Assembly (NCBI GenBank): GCA_008828725.1
Contig: MEHQ01002038.1
Span: forward strand, 375,173 to 439,172
Direction of reading: 5' to 3'
DNA length: 64,000 bases
From: Saccharina japonica
Lineage: Eukaryota; Sar; Phaeophyceae; Laminariales; Laminariaceae
Part shown: piece by piece, positions 22,373-37,300 of the stretch
Layout of the letters: each line of letters opens with the position of its first letter
Numbering within the stretch: position 1 is the first letter of the stretch
Notes under the pieces: model-generated
The model's database searches: none
Told to the model about the DNA's origin: nothing
The model's input: only the letters and a program-made list of their open reading frames with translations
Program-made: the position numbers and the translations under genes

Positions 22373-25300
22373 GCGGCGGCGGCGGCAGCGACAGCAAAGT
22401 TGATAGGGCCGTGAATCGGAGCGAAATTAGATAGACTGATTTACAACACTGCTGTATTCTGGAAAAGCCGATAGGACCGAAACTTACAGTAATTGGCGAA
22501 GAGAGCTCTCACCAACCCCTCCCCCCAAGGCTGATGAAGAAGCCAATCTTACCCTTCTAGTACTGCACTGCACATGAGCCTTAATTTGACCCTATTTTCA
22601 AGTATGCTGTCCCCACAATGGGACTGCGGTCCTAAACCGGTTAGTTAAGCTGCCGGTGAAAGGAAACGCGAACGCACCAGGGGGAAAAAAAGAAACCGCT
22701 CGAGATTCCGATTGTGGTGTCGATTCACTCGGTCCCATTATCATGGAGAGGATTATTTCAAAGCAACAACAGCAGCTAAAGCAGCAGCATAATTGACGGG
22801 AAGAGGGGAAGTCCGCGTTTGCCCAAAGGATAACCCAGCGCCCAGCGCCAAGCGGAATCAGACATGATAGGCGAAGAGTATGCAATAGGACTTAAGAAGC
22901 TGTTGTTGTACGAGGTACGGCATCCAACCTTCGACAGTTGTTGCTGTTAATGCTCATCTGACATTAAACAGTTCGCAACGCAGGCACAGTATCCTACAAT
23001 AGTATAAAACACCACTCAAGATATTGTTTTTGGTGCCGGGCTCGAATTATTACCCAAAGCAGGGCTTGTCCTACTCAAACTTTCAGTAAAAAAAGCCCCC
23101 ACTTTTTTCTTTGTTCGCAAACTCCAGCCTGGGAATATAAAACCCAAAACTATTTGTCGCACACTGCAGGGCTGTGAAGGGAGAAAAAGCAGTAATACTG
23201 AGGTTAAAAAATCGTTTCGAGGCGAAGCCGATTCAACCGAGCTTATGGCTGATCGAAGCGAGCCCCCCCCCCCCCCCCTCCTCCCCCGTCCCAAGTTGGC
23301 GAGGGGAGGAATACAGCCGGTGATAGGCAAAGGGGGGGGTCGTCTGTGCGAAAAACTAAACGATCCGCGCAGAATTGGCAGCAAAAAAAGGTGTTGGTGT
23401 CCGGGTCGGTCGAAAGGATCTACCAACACGTCGGGCAGATCATCTACAGATATACCCCCTGGTACCATCTACCGATACTACATCATCTAGATTCTAACCT
23501 GCCGTTAGGAGATGTTGTGCAGAATCTGTATACTACATATCCAACCCAGGAATTACGTGGTAGACCATGCCGACTATGCAGCTCCCGCCGGTCAGAATGA
23601 GCTAGATAAATCCAGATCAGGAACATATCTGCCCTGAAAGGTCTACGTCTTATAGATCATAAAGTGGGAATTGATTATCTGCCCGAGGTGTGGAAGGATC
23701 AGCTCGTTCACAGCAGCAGCTGCAAGAAATGACAAATGGCGTTGCTGTTGAGCTGCCTCGACGTCGCCTGCTTGCCCAAAAGGATGGGTTCTGCTACTGT
23801 AGCTGGTATGTGGACGGGATTGCCCAACAGCTGCAAGCAGTAGCAGAAAGGATAGCGTTGCGAGTCAGAGCGGAAGCTGTTAGGGGGTCGTCGCACGGCA
23901 GCAGCAAGCAGCAGCAGCAGCAGCAGCAGAGTTTCGAGGGGATATCGCAAATCTGTTAGCAGCTGCAAGCAGGAGCGGCCTTGATTTAGCGTGCTATTGT
24001 TGAATGCATAATCGAGACCTACGTAGAGAAGTACCAGCAGCAGCAGTAGCAGTGCAGTAGGGCTATGCTCCTGTTGGCAGGTCGGCGTCCACGTGAAACG
24101 AAGCACTAGCAGCAGCAGCAGCAGCAGTAGTCGTAGCAGAAGGCAGAATGAGTATCATAGTTGGATCGAGGCTTGTACCAACAACACTAACAGCAGCAGT
24201 AGAAGCGGTAAGTGTCAAACCTGCTGTAAATAGCAGAAACCTACCGAATACGCGATGGCAGTAGCAGCAGCAATAGCAGTACGAGTAGCAGCAGGCAGCA
24301 GCAATAGCAGCAGTAGCAGCAGCAAAAGCAGCAGTAGCAGCAGCAGCAAAAACAGCAGTAGGTACATACACTCACTTTGGCAGGTCGGTGTCAACGTGGA
24401 ACCACACGTCCGGACGGGCGAGGACTACTGCATCGTAGCGGACGCCAGCTTCCATAGAGTACTGCACCACCATGCTCCACACCGTCGCCATCGACCAGTA
24501 GGCTCGAAACACATTCCTGTTTGCCAAAACAAAAATGGACGTGAAATCAGAACCGAAAATTAACGCCAAAAGCGAAAAAGAGCATTCCTGTTTGCGAAAA
24601 GAAATGGGAGCGAAATAAGAACCGAAAATTAACTTCAAAACCGAAAGGGAGAACAAAAAACAAAAAGAAGAGTCGTCTGTGGTACTGCGACGGTGTGATT
24701 GATACTGGTCTACGAAGGATTGGGGTTTGATACGTTGAGTGTGTGACGGAGGCCGTGTTGTCCTGAGTGACCTGTCCCCGGACCCCACACGGAACGAAAA
24801 CGAGGACGAGAGAGAAAACCAAAAACGAAAACGACAACTGGGGCGACAACGAAAATACAAACCGAAAACAGGAAATCACGAACAGAGAGCGAAAGCGAAA
24901 ACGTAATCGAGAGACAACCCGAAAACGAAAGCGTAAGCTACAGCGACATCGGAAGGGACGGAAAATGAAAATAAAACTAAACACAAAACACAAAAAAGAG
25001 GGAAATCACATCCGAAAAATAATGTCAAAAACCCCAAACGAATACGAAAACTTGAACAACCTCGACCAGGAAAACGAAAACGGGAACAGAAGAGGGGGAA
25101 CCAATAACGAAAACGATAACCCGGTCGAAAAAGTAAACATAAACCCAAAACGGAACGGAAAAAAAAAATGAACCGAAACCGAACCCGAAAACGAAAGCGC
25201 ATGATACAGCGAAACCAAAGACATAAAACGAAACAGACAACGAGACATAACACCGAAACCCAAAACCAAACCAGAATCAACAACAAAACTCAAAACCGAA

Positions 25301-28300
25301 ACCGTTGAAAAATATGCTGACGCGTCATCTTAACCGAGAAAAAACAAACCGAAAACAAAAACGAAAACACAAGCGCGTGTGAAAACGAAACCTCAAATAC
25401 ATACGCACACAATCACGGCAATGCCAATTGTTGCAGGAAGAAGGACATGCAAAATATTGACACTCAGTTCGCAACCTCGTTTCTCAGTCTCCGTTTCAGA
25501 AATGCACCAGTCGAGGTGGGCTCCGTTTAGGTATCATACGGCAAAAGCACATTTCATGCCGAGCAAACGGTTCCGCGAGGATAGTCGAGAGACTGCAAAG
25601 CTGGCAACGGGGGGGGGGGGCGCCAGAAGAGATACTCTTGGCGCGCTCGCCGTGGCGGAAAAAAAGAAGCCTGGTGATCCTCCGCAGGTCCGAGCGGCGC
25701 CCGTTATGCCTATAAGAATATACCCTCATGAACACAAAACATTTCAGGTTTTGGGAGACCACTTCTACTACCGGTGCTAAACTCGTATGATATGATACAA
25801 ACAGAAAGAACAAACATGAGTATCATACTGCTGTACCAGGTACGTCGTAGTGTTGTGACCACAGAACAGGTACCTTTTTGGGATGAAGAATCGGCACGGA
25901 CACTGGGTGTGCTGGATGTCGACGGGTAGAAAGGAAGGTTTAATGTGAAGAACACACACACCAGGCACGTATGATACATATATCATACCAGGTACACGTA
26001 TACCTGGTATGATACTCTGTTGCTGCTATGGTTCTATTAATAGTACGTTTGTACGCACGTACGCACGTACTAGTACGTGTATCAGCAGTATGTAGTGTAC
26101 GAAAAATCCGGGTTCGTCGTCGACATACATAGAAAAACGAGAAGCTTGGGTGATGTGTATTGCGTGTAGATCGCAAGAGAACGGTTCTTAATTAAAAAAA
26201 AACAATAAGCACGCTGTCTAGCACCACATTCTTGGTGGACGTTGCAGCGTCGTTGCAGCGTCCACCACCCGCATGTTCACGCCATGAGCGCACGCGAGGC
26301 CCTGCCAGGTACAAACCAGGCCGGCGGGCACGATAACAGATAAATCGCCCCAAGACGTTCGCTGCCACGCAAAAAAAAGTCTCGACACGCTCCTGAGGGG
26401 CGTACTCGGTAGATATTTTCGGGGATCTCAAGGTCCAAAGAGTGGATGTACGCATGGCGAGCCTGTGACAAAGAGGCATGCAATCCCCGAAAAAATCGCA
26501 CTCCCGTTAGACACGGATTGAGCACGGCAGAGTAGGTACAGTAGGGGTCGGAGAGCACGATGAGGAAGTTGCAGACCGACAGGTGGACTTCCATCACCGG
26601 GACGGACGAAAAAATCTCAAACTCAACTTTAAGAAATGCTGAGGAGCATTCCCACAGCAGCACCAACAGCTTCATGCTTGTATTTATACCTCCCACAGGG
26701 AGTGACGCTGGGAAGGAGTGAGACAGTTAGTCAAATCGGGCCAACAAGGGGATGGAGAAAAAAAATGGAGGCGTTTCCCATCGCGCGGTTCTGGCCTTCG
26801 AAGCGTGGGTTCTATTTTCCGAAAAGGAACGAGCAGCAAGTAGCAGGGATGAAGTACGTGCTCCACAACCGCCTACCCATGGCATGCATGTTGCCTTCCT
26901 TCAATGTACGGGCACTTTTGCTCCACCGATCATCTCTCCCGCTCAAAAAGGGAAGGACCATTTGGCGTAGTCCTAATAGTACCGAAGCGGTTCTTGCACC
27001 AGTATTTCAGGACGGATTTGTACGAGGTATCGGCATGAAATGATAATACTATCAACCGCTGAAATACTAATCAATATTTTTTTGCGGGGGTCGCGGTTTA
27101 AGAGCTATCAGTCTACGAGCAGTCTGGTTTAAGACGGGTCAGAAGGCTCGGCGCGGACACACGTAAAAGCTATAGAACACACGTTCCAGTTTAAGGGAAA
27201 TATAGGTAAGTTCAACTATTGCCGTAGAGGTCGCAGATAAATAGTTATCGATTTCAAAGAATCACTGGGAATCTTAACTATTACCGTGAGGGTCACGCTT
27301 AAAACAATATCGGTTTAAGGGAAGTATTCGTCCAAGGGAGACAACAAAGGCTTGGCGAGGGCATACTACAGACTCCACCCGCCGGCATCGTTCAACAACT
27401 ACAGCAGTGGAGGTGGCGATTTAAGAGCTATCGGTTCAAGATAAGTACTCCTTTAAGATAGGCCAAAAGGTTTGGAAAGGGTATCCTCTAAAATTAATCC
27501 ACCGACGTAAATTCAACAACTACAGTGGGGGTGACGGTTTAAGAGCTACCGACTTAAAATAAGTACAGGTCCAAGAGGGATCGCAAGTCTCAGCGTGGAT
27601 ATCCTAAAACTTCACCCGCCGACGTAAATTATAGACTAGTACAGTGGAGATCCCGGTTTCTGAGCTATCGGTTGAAAAAAAAAGGTACACATTCACGAGA
27701 GGCCAAAACGCTTAGAAAGGGCATAAATAACTTAAACGGCCGACGTGCATTCAACATTTACAGTGAGGGTCGCGGTTGAAGAGGTATCGGTTTAAGAAAC
27801 GTACCCGTTCAAGTGAGACCAAGAGCCTTGGAAACAGCATACTACGAACTCCATCGGCCGACGTAAATTCAACACATACCGTGGGGGTCACGGTTTAAGA
27901 GCCATCGGTGTATGATAAGTACTCGTGTAAGAGAGGTCAAAAGGCCTGGAAAGGCCTATACAACAGAGTTCAATCGACGACAACATTCAATAATTTCAGT
28001 GGCAGTCACGGTTTAAGAGCTATCGGCTCAAGATAAGTTATCGTTTGACAGGGTTTAAAATCCTTAGTGAGGGCATAGACTGAAGGCCATAGAATAACTA
28101 CAACCCCCTTTTGGGAGTTGTAGTATAGAGGGGAAATCGGCGACAAAACAAAAGTGGCGATTACAGCTACACGGACACTGCGTGTTTGGGGGATGGTGTT
28201 TATAACATGGTGTCTGAGTTACAATGGTTGCAATGCAAGGAGTCGTATGATAAGGAAGGGGCGCAACACCATCCTACTGGTACTGCTTGGCGCTCACGCT

Positions 28301-31300
28301 GCTCGGAGACGGCTGATCACACCAAATACGTCGCCGTTGTAGGCGCTATCCCTATTATCCGTTATATCCGGTATATCCGTTTTATCCCTTGCATCTCCCT
28401 TATATCCGTTATATCCGGTATATCCGTTTTATCCCTTGCATCTCCCTTATATCCCTTATACCCCTCATATCCCTTATATCTCTTACATCCCTTGTACCCC
28501 TTACATCCCTTGTATCCCTTACACCCCTTCTATCCCTTAAAAGGGGTTATTATACCCCTTAAAAGGGGCACCTTAAATCGCTCAAAAGGGGTACCTTACA
28601 TCGCTTAAAAGGGGTACCTTACATCGCTTAAAAGGGGTACCTCATATCCCTTAAAATGGGCCTTTAAGTGAGTATATACCTTCAAAGGGGTACAGTATGT
28701 CCCTTAAAAGGGGTACCATAAATGGCTTAAAAGGGGAACCTTAAATTGCTTAAAAGGAGCCTTTAAACGGGTATATACCTTAAAAGGCGTACCAGGTACC
28801 TTATATCCCTTACAAGAATTCCGCCCCAAAGGGTTTAAGGGAAGTATTTTCAGAACCGCAATCCCATTGGGGGGACGAAACACTTGGAATTAGTCTCAGA
28901 TTTAGGTTTCTGTAAAGTGCAGCACTAAAAGAGCCAACCAAGCCTGAGACACCCCCCTCCCTCAAACCGCGACGATACAGGTAGCACGCTTTTCGCTGAA
29001 ACGTGTTCTGAATGATCGATCTCCTCAACCCATTCAGAACTGAAAAACATGCCCCACACTAATTCCAAGTACTTTGTCTCCAAATTCGTGGGACCAGTTC
29101 TTAAGGGGTTAACACAAAATCGTCGGAATTTTGTGTTGCGAAAAAAGAAAAACATAATTGTTTATCGAGTAGCACTTTCATCATTTTCCAATAAAATTGT
29201 TTTTGGGGTGAGGTATGGAGCGCCTATACTTTAATCAAGTGATATCACCCTCAGAAAAGACATGGCGCACTTCTACCTTACGGTAGCATGCGTCTGTAGT
29301 GATTTCATTTTCAGTCAACTCTCTTGGGCGATGACTGATTGAAACAAATGATGATTAATCGAATTTTTGTTCAATCAGTTATCGCCCGCAAAAAAGGTAC
29401 CAGGTATTACGTAGTCAGTACGAGTGTTACTGTACAGCATTACAGTGTAACGCCGAATGTAAAAACTGGCTTGTTTTCGCTCGTTAACTACAGAATTACA
29501 GGTAGAACAACACACCCCCGGGCATTCGTTTTTAACAAAAATAAAATAGAATATTACCGGTAGGGTGGTGGTGGGGGGGGGGGGGGCGTGGTGAAATACA
29601 TACTCGGTACACGTGTTTATGTACTCACAAAAATACTCAAACAAAAGTACTCTTGTGATCCGAACGGTTCTCACATTTCAGACGTTGCCCCTCCGAACGT
29701 TCCATATAGATTACCTAGATCCTCACCCTTCCGTTGTCACGTAGTCTACAGGTTCTGCATAGTACCGGGCCAACCCAGGAACTACGTCCCAGATCATGCA
29801 GCCGTTACGGGTTCCATTCGTCAACAGGAATAGATCTGCCTTGAAAGGGCTACTGCTTACAGATCACCTACGAGTAAATCTGCCCTAGGTGTGAAAAAAT
29901 CCACTCGACGGTCGGACAGATCATCTACAGATACTAGACCATGCAGTTCCTCCACACCATCTAGATCCTAATATTCCGTTAATGATACATTGTGCAGGGC
30001 CTGTGTAGTGCGGGTCTAACCCAGAAACTATGTTCTAGACCATGCAGATTGTATATACGCCCCCCCTCCCCCCCCCATTATGGGTTGGGTTGGCGTCGCC
30101 TGGCGACGACGCTGTAAAACATGCCTCTCACTGCGTGAGCTAGACAACCAGGGTACCGTTTTTTTTCTTGTTTTGTTTTGGCGGATACCCAGGCTGGTGG
30201 TCGAGTTAGATCATTTGCGCGGGGTGGAGAACCTTTGCTCCGCACAAGGGGAATGCTCGTATCACGTAGTGTGATATGGTAAGGCATTCATGACGCAGAT
30301 ACATAGTGCTCCCATTGCTGTCTCAGGAAGTAGACACACCAGACATTAAACTAACTCATTGAAGCTGTCATCCATATGCAAGTCCGCCTGACAAGCGGTT
30401 CTTAGTAGGATGCAGCTCACCCTTCATGCGACTCGGCCAACACCTCACGGCGCTTCGCGCTTGGTGCTAGCAATGTCTGCCTGGTCGGTGAAAACCCGAC
30501 ATGCTCCGTCCCGGCATTGTAGGGATGCGAGGGTCTATCGTCATACGACTACGGCCATGCATGAAAATGAAGTACACCCCCCCCCCCCCCAACCAACGTG
30601 ATCTCGATCGTACACAGCAACCTACTGTAGCTACCCTGAAGGGTCCAGATCACGAAGTAGGGATGAATGATCTGTCTGATTTGTGCAAACCTTCCCCAGG
30701 AATGCGTATGACGGAGTCAAGCTCCCGTGGTAAGGGTGCCCCGCGGCAAAGGATCTGTCCAAATACAGATAGACAGGTCCTACTACCCAGTCAGCCCAAA
30801 ATGACACAGATCGGTACTGTGCGGATCTGATCTGTACAAAACAGGTCCAACGTATACACCAGGTACAGACAAACCTGATGACGCATTAAAAAAAAAAACA
30901 GCCGTCAGTAAAACGCTCGGCACAAGATCTTGTAGAAAAACATATGCAACGTTTTAATACCAGGTGCAGCCCACCCTAGTGACGTACGAAAAAACCCAGC
31001 CGTACCACAGGAAAAACACGTGGCACATGGTCTGTCCGAAACACGTGCAGTGTTTACTACAGTAGGTACAAACCCGACGGACGTAGGAAAATTACCCCCC
31101 GTCCTTAGCCCCTTAAGAACTGGTCTCACGAATTTGGGCCACGAAAAACTTGGAATTACGTAGTGTGAGACATTTTGTTTTTCAGTTATGAATGGGTTAA
31201 AAAAAAAAAAAAGGTAAAAACACGAGCAGCGTTTACTATTAAATACTAGTAGGTCCAAACCTGGCGGACGTAGGGCAAAAAAACACCCCCGGCCTGAAGA

Positions 31301-34300
31301 AAAAATACGCTTGACACAAGACGTGTCCAAAACACGCGCAACGTTTTACCCGAGGCGCCTAATGATGCATGCTACGATAGAGGTTCACCCTGTTTTTTTT
31401 CTGAGCTCCTCGCTTGAGGAGCTCCATGCCTCGCCCGAAAAAGTTGAAATCGAAGAAAAATACTTACATGTGCTACCAAGGGTGTGCGCGGATCTGAATC
31501 CCAGACAGATGAAGATCTCTGGACTATAGCGACACCGGTTTTCTGGATTTCGTTTTTTTTGTGTAGTTTCCCTCCACCACCCTCGTAGCAATCTCCGTTG
31601 CCTTGGCCCCTTATGCAGGCTACCGGATCACCACATTCCCGTCCACACGGTTGGTGCGTTCACACCCCACTACCCCCCCCCCCTATATTGGAGGGAAGAA
31701 CCGGACCGTTGTGATCCCAGGAAACAATAAGTCAACTTTTTTTTTAATTACCCCCACCCCACCATGCCCTGCTTTCACGAGCTGGCCATGAGCACACATA
31801 GGAGAGCGCAGACATACCGGTATACCACAGGTAGAAACAGAACATGCAGAGAGCACAACGTTACTACTCTGCATAAGCACCAGCAGGTAACACCGTGCGT
31901 GGGTGACACACCCATCTGCGCTGTACTGCTGTGGCTAGCTGTGTTTATCAGAGCAAGCGGTCCGTAATCCACCATCTACCTTTCTGTTGTGCTCATGTGT
32001 GTGACTGACCCACGCTCACTCTGGCTTGAAATGTAATGGTCGCTTTGATCAAATAGGAGTACCTCAACTGTTCATACATAAAAGTTTTTTTCTTTCCTGA
32101 AGCTCACTCCAGAAATCTACAAGACATCAGACAACATGCAGCAAACACAAACGAGGTCACAACCCCGCCTAGAAGCACAAGCAGCAGACATTCTTGTGGC
32201 AGGTCCGGCGTGTACTGCTGTGGCTATTAGTGGTTGCTTCATCGGAGGCTTGCATCTGTCATCAGCAATCCCCGCCAGCATACCTCTCTCTCTTCTGCGC
32301 TGCTGCCTGCTGCTGTACTCGCATGGTGTATGTGCAACCTGTCGTGCATCTTGCGCTCGTTATTTTGTGCGTACCAGTAAATAATAATGTCCTATGTATT
32401 GTTTGCCCTACTTTCACGAGCACTCTCTTATGCGCTGCTGCCTGCTGCTGTGCTTGCATGGTGTATGTGCGGTCTGTCGTGCGCCTGGCGAGCGCCGCGA
32501 CAAATAATAGTGTATGATACCGGTTTTTGGGAAATTATTTTTGGGTAGTATAGTCAAATGGTCACCATGCCCGTTTGTGGATGTGAAGGCTTGAGTTCGA
32601 TTCGCACAGCGCTACTTTTTTTGTTTTTTGTTTTTCAACTTTTCTTTGCATTACGAGTACGTTATATCAGCCTCTCCCTTCTTCGGTGCATCCTTTTCTA
32701 CGTCTTCTGCAAATATTATCCCACCACTACTGCACGGGCACTGTGTCCCATGTGTCACGTGTGCGCGTGCGTGTACGGTGTGTGCCGTGTGTCACGCGTA
32801 CGTGTGTATGCAGCGTGTCACGCTTGGAGTGTTTTCAAACTTTTTTTGTTGGGAGTCCTCGGTTTTGTGCGGGATAGACCTTCCTTACCTTGAACGCCAC
32901 AACAATTAAATATTGACAAACAGATTGTCCGAGTATACTCTACTTGGAGTATCGAGTACATTTCGTACTCCGAGTACTGATATTATTAGAGTACTGGTGG
33001 CCTAAATACTAGGAGTACTTGGAGTATGAGCAGTACTGAAGGCCCAAATACTCCGAGTGAGTACTGGGAGTATGAGCAGTACGTATACTCGAGTACAAGC
33101 AGTACTCGGAGTAAAAGCATCTAAATTAATCGGAGTACTCCGAGTATCGAGAGTATTGGACACCGAAATACTGCGAGTACACAAAGTACCTGGAAGTATT
33201 TTTTTCTCGAAAATACTCAAATTATACTCCGAGGTAATGGGAGCATCTGTGATTTTTGAAAAGCTATAAACGCCAGTCACATGTTCCCAGGACCTGGGAG
33301 GAATGACGGCCGAGTCTTTAAAATTATGCAAAGATGCTACTAACGTACTTCACACTCCGAGTATACTCCGAGTATCGAGTACATTTCGTACTCCGAGTAC
33401 TTAAGAGTATAAGAGTATTAGCGGCCTGAATTCTCGGAGTACTTTTTTTAGTATGAGCAGTACTGAAGCCCCAAATACTCGGAGTACAAGGAGTACCCGC
33501 AATATCGGACCCCGAAATACTCCGAGTAAAGCAGTATCGAGAGTGTTCATACCCGAAATACTCCGAGTACGAGCAGTATCCGGAGTATCGAACCCCGAAA
33601 TACTCCGAGTACACGAAGTACCTGGAGTAATTTATCTCCAATACTCGGGACTTTACTCCAAGGTACTCGGACAACCTGTGCAAACATGATAACATGTTTG
33701 GCGGGATCTCTAAGAACGATCGAGTCAATAGTAACGGTTCCACCATATTTCGAGTATATTTTATCCCCAAAAATGCAGGTGCAGTTCTAAAAATGTCTAC
33801 TCACATTTATGTACAGTAATACGCAGATACTATACATTATTATATGCGTAGTAGGTTTTTGATTCGTCCTTGCGCCACTCCCCTAGGCATGTCCCGGAGG
33901 GGAACCTTGTATATATATAAATATATGTCCCATACCGACGCTTTTTGGTTAGGAAACCCTGTTATTTCGGAAAACGTTTCAGCCAAAAAACGGTATACCT
34001 CTACCTCTATCGTAAAACGCATCCTATATATATATATCTCATACCGACGCTTTTTGGTTAGGAAACCCTGTTATTTCGGAAAACGTTTCAGCCAAAAAAC
34101 GGTATACCTCTACCTCTATCGCAGCACGCGTCCTATATATATATAAATATATATCCCATACCGACGATTTTGGGTCAGGAAGCCCCGTTATTCGGAAAAC
34201 GTTTCAGCCAAAAAAAGGTATACCTTGGTATACCTCTATCGTAGCACGCGTCCTATATCAAAGCACTTGGAATTAGTGTACGACATTTTTTTTTTTCAGT

Positions 34301-37300
34301 TCTGAATGGGTTAAGAAAAAAAAACATAAAAAAAAACACGAGCAGCGTTTACTACTAGTAGGTTCAAACCTGACGGACGTAAGCCAAAAAACACCCCCGG
34401 CCCGAAGCAAAAAAACGCTGGCACAAGGCGTGTCCAAAACACGCGCAAACATCTACCCGAGGCGCCTACAATATATATATATCCCATACCTGACGACGGT
34501 GTCGAGCTCCTGGCGGTAGTTCCAGTGGTACCGCGTCAGCGAGAGAGGGTCCGTCCACGCCCGATCGAACTGGTCCTGGTCGGTGACCAACGTCCTTGCG
34601 TACGGCGGCAGCAGAGCATGTCGATCCGTTGGTTCATTACCGGGGGGGGGGGGGTGACAGAAGCATGAGGCAGGAGGACAAGCAAGGGGGGGCGGGGGGG
34701 GGGGCAAGAAAATCACAACGCGGTTCAGAAATGTACGGATGCATTCGTTACCGGGCGGGGGGGAGGGGGGGAACGCACGGCACAAAATAAAAACCGGGGC
34801 TGGAGGCAAACCGTGAGCAAAGTATAATCGCGAATAAAAAAACTAGCGATGCAGAAGCGTCAGGCATAATATATGCCTTTACACAATACAGTACAGGACA
34901 CCTAATAAGAAACAGGCTATCAAAAAAGCCAGGCTGAGATTTGGAGGAAAATAATAAATTCGGGAGTCGTTATCTTGAAATTAGTGTAGAAAGGACCCTC
35001 TCTCAAATAAGAAATCCAGCCTGAACAAGATTTCCTGTTTCTTATTAGGTGTGCCGCACTGTATATAAACTTGCTGCGTAGCCGTGGTCGTATGACCATA
35101 TGCCCTCGCATCCCTGCATTTCCGAGCATGCATGGCCGTAGTAGGATGACCATAGACCCTCGCATCCTTAGGGGGGCGTACTCATGTGTTGCTTCCCAAA
35201 GGGGCAAATCAGTCCGATATACCGGGGCAGGGTGTCCGCTGCCGCGTGTGTGTCCGAATGTCGAATTGTAAGGAGCTTTTGTCTGTAACAACACACGCAT
35301 GCGGGCAGCATGGTCCTCGTGCCGCCGCACGCTCGCCCTTCTGCTGACGGGGGGGGGAACACAGCAGTATATCAAAATTCCACGCGAGTCGAAGAGGGAA
35401 GAAAGTTCTGTAATAGGCGAGGTATGTGTCGTAGTGGGGATGGGGGAGAACAGCCTACTCAGTGACCGCGGGTCTGAGTTACGACAACTAACAAAAGGCG
35501 GTGAGGAGCAAGAGGGAAGAAAATGACAAATGGGATGGAAACAAAACAAAAAATAACTGTACCAGATAGCAATCATACCCAAATATGGTATATAGGTAGA
35601 CGCACGGGGACATGTTATTTATGGGTCCAACGAAGGTTCTGATCAAACTGCATGCACCCCCCCCCCCCCCCCCCCCCGCTCCCGTTACTAGTAAATAATC
35701 CCTCGGTAAGACCGCACTCGTCGAATTTGTTTGGTCTCCATACGTGGGCCCCCGAAAGGGACACCAATCTGGGCGGAAATATAGGGACCGTCAACACATT
35801 AATACGGATACCAAGCGGTCCTCATGCTTACGCCCAGAGTGGTCGGAAGTAGGCACTGAATGGGAGCTAGACTTGTGTAACACCGTATGTACGAGGGATG
35901 CGTCGGGAGGGGCAGAGCAACCACAAACATATTTCTGGCCTCTAAACCTCATCACTCAGAAAAATGCTGTGAGAAAATATTCAAACAAATGTACAACGCG
36001 TGGCGAACAGCCCCCCACAGCCAAAGGAAGGTACACCACGAAAAAAACATACAGTAAAAACACACGATTGGCCTTCCGGCGCAATTGGAGCTAAGGAGCC
36101 CGGCCAGTCATAAATATTTGCCGTATAAGGCAAAAGTGTGCTATATACCCCCATCGTAGCACGCCTCGAAAACAATACAACGCCCAACATTAGCATACCC
36201 CCTTGGGGACGAATTTCGGAGACGAGCATCTCCGGAAGTAGGAGGCCAAAAAAACAACGAAAATGGGCGGCGTTCAAGGGAAGAAGACACGCATCGTTCC
36301 AGATTTTTCCTTGAGACACATATATCGCTCGAATTTTGCACCTTCCCCCGTTAACGAGAAGGAAAACAAAAGTCCAGACATTCTTCCGAGGGGGGCGGGT
36401 GGGACGGGGGCGTATCATTTGTTGCTCGCTATAGTCCTTTGACCATTGACCACGCATCCCTTTCGAGACGCAGGGGGGGGGGGTTATCTTACTACTGTAG
36501 TAATAATTGTGTCACACGGGTGATAAGGGATTTACAACAGGCTTCCATGTTTGCTCTCTAGGCGGTGTGTACTCAGTCTTGCCTGTTTAACTCGTATCCA
36601 CGGTGATAGGTTGTCCGGGTGAAGTCTCTCTGGGTTGTCTTCTGGGCGATCGAGACGTCGATGCTACAACCATGGCCCCAGCCGGAAGGGAGGCATGCCA
36701 CTGGTCCAAACATCGTACAGATAGATCACGACCTGCAGTACATGGTCTACAACTAGGGCTGGGCACTGGCACAGTATGTGCGGGCAGTAGTAATCTACTG
36801 ACAGTAGAAACCTACTGATTAACGCGGCCAGTATATTCGCCAGTAGGTTTTTAATCACGCACCTCCAAGAAACACGCCATGGTATAGTACGGAAACCCAC
36901 CAAATGCGCTTCGGAAGGAGCGAGGAGAGAGGAGAGGCGGTGTACTGCTGCAGTCCAGTATACTGGTTGATTTTGACGACAGTATAATCGCTACTGACTG
37001 AGCCAGCCAGTGCCCAGCCCTACCTACAACAGTTGATTATATCCTGCCGTTGTGATATGTCACGCATGATCTGTATGGTACAGATCCAACCCAAGAAACT
37101 TGTCCTCACAGTAGATGATGCAGGTTTCATGGCTCCCACACCCGGTACCATGAGAGCTATATTTATAGTACAGATCATGCAAACCAGAACCTTATCTGCT
37201 CTGATAGATCTACCTGTAGATCATGAAATATGATCCGCATGATCTGCATGATCTGCATGGTCGGTTTGAGGCACGCAACAATCGAAAACAGGAGAGGGTG

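Noticed and set aside
24767..25286. Lys/Asn-rich and Phe/Arg-rich ORFs of 134-148 codons on both strands
   Set aside because: Products of the CGAAAA low-complexity tract, which lacks stops in several frames.
27088..28100. CRISPR-like array
   Set aside because: The whole 118-bp unit is diverged along its length, with no constant repeat plus variable spacer pattern, in eukaryotic DNA.
30480..30590. Resemblance of the poly(C) repeat 3' block (ACTACGGCCAT) to the start of 5S rRNA
   Set aside because: Only about eleven bases match and the internal 5S control regions are absent.
34920..35582. 220-codon minus-strand ORF
   Set aside because: Overlaps a 173-bp MITE and a poly(C)-repeat fragment; the remainder is low-complexity Ser/Pro sequence.
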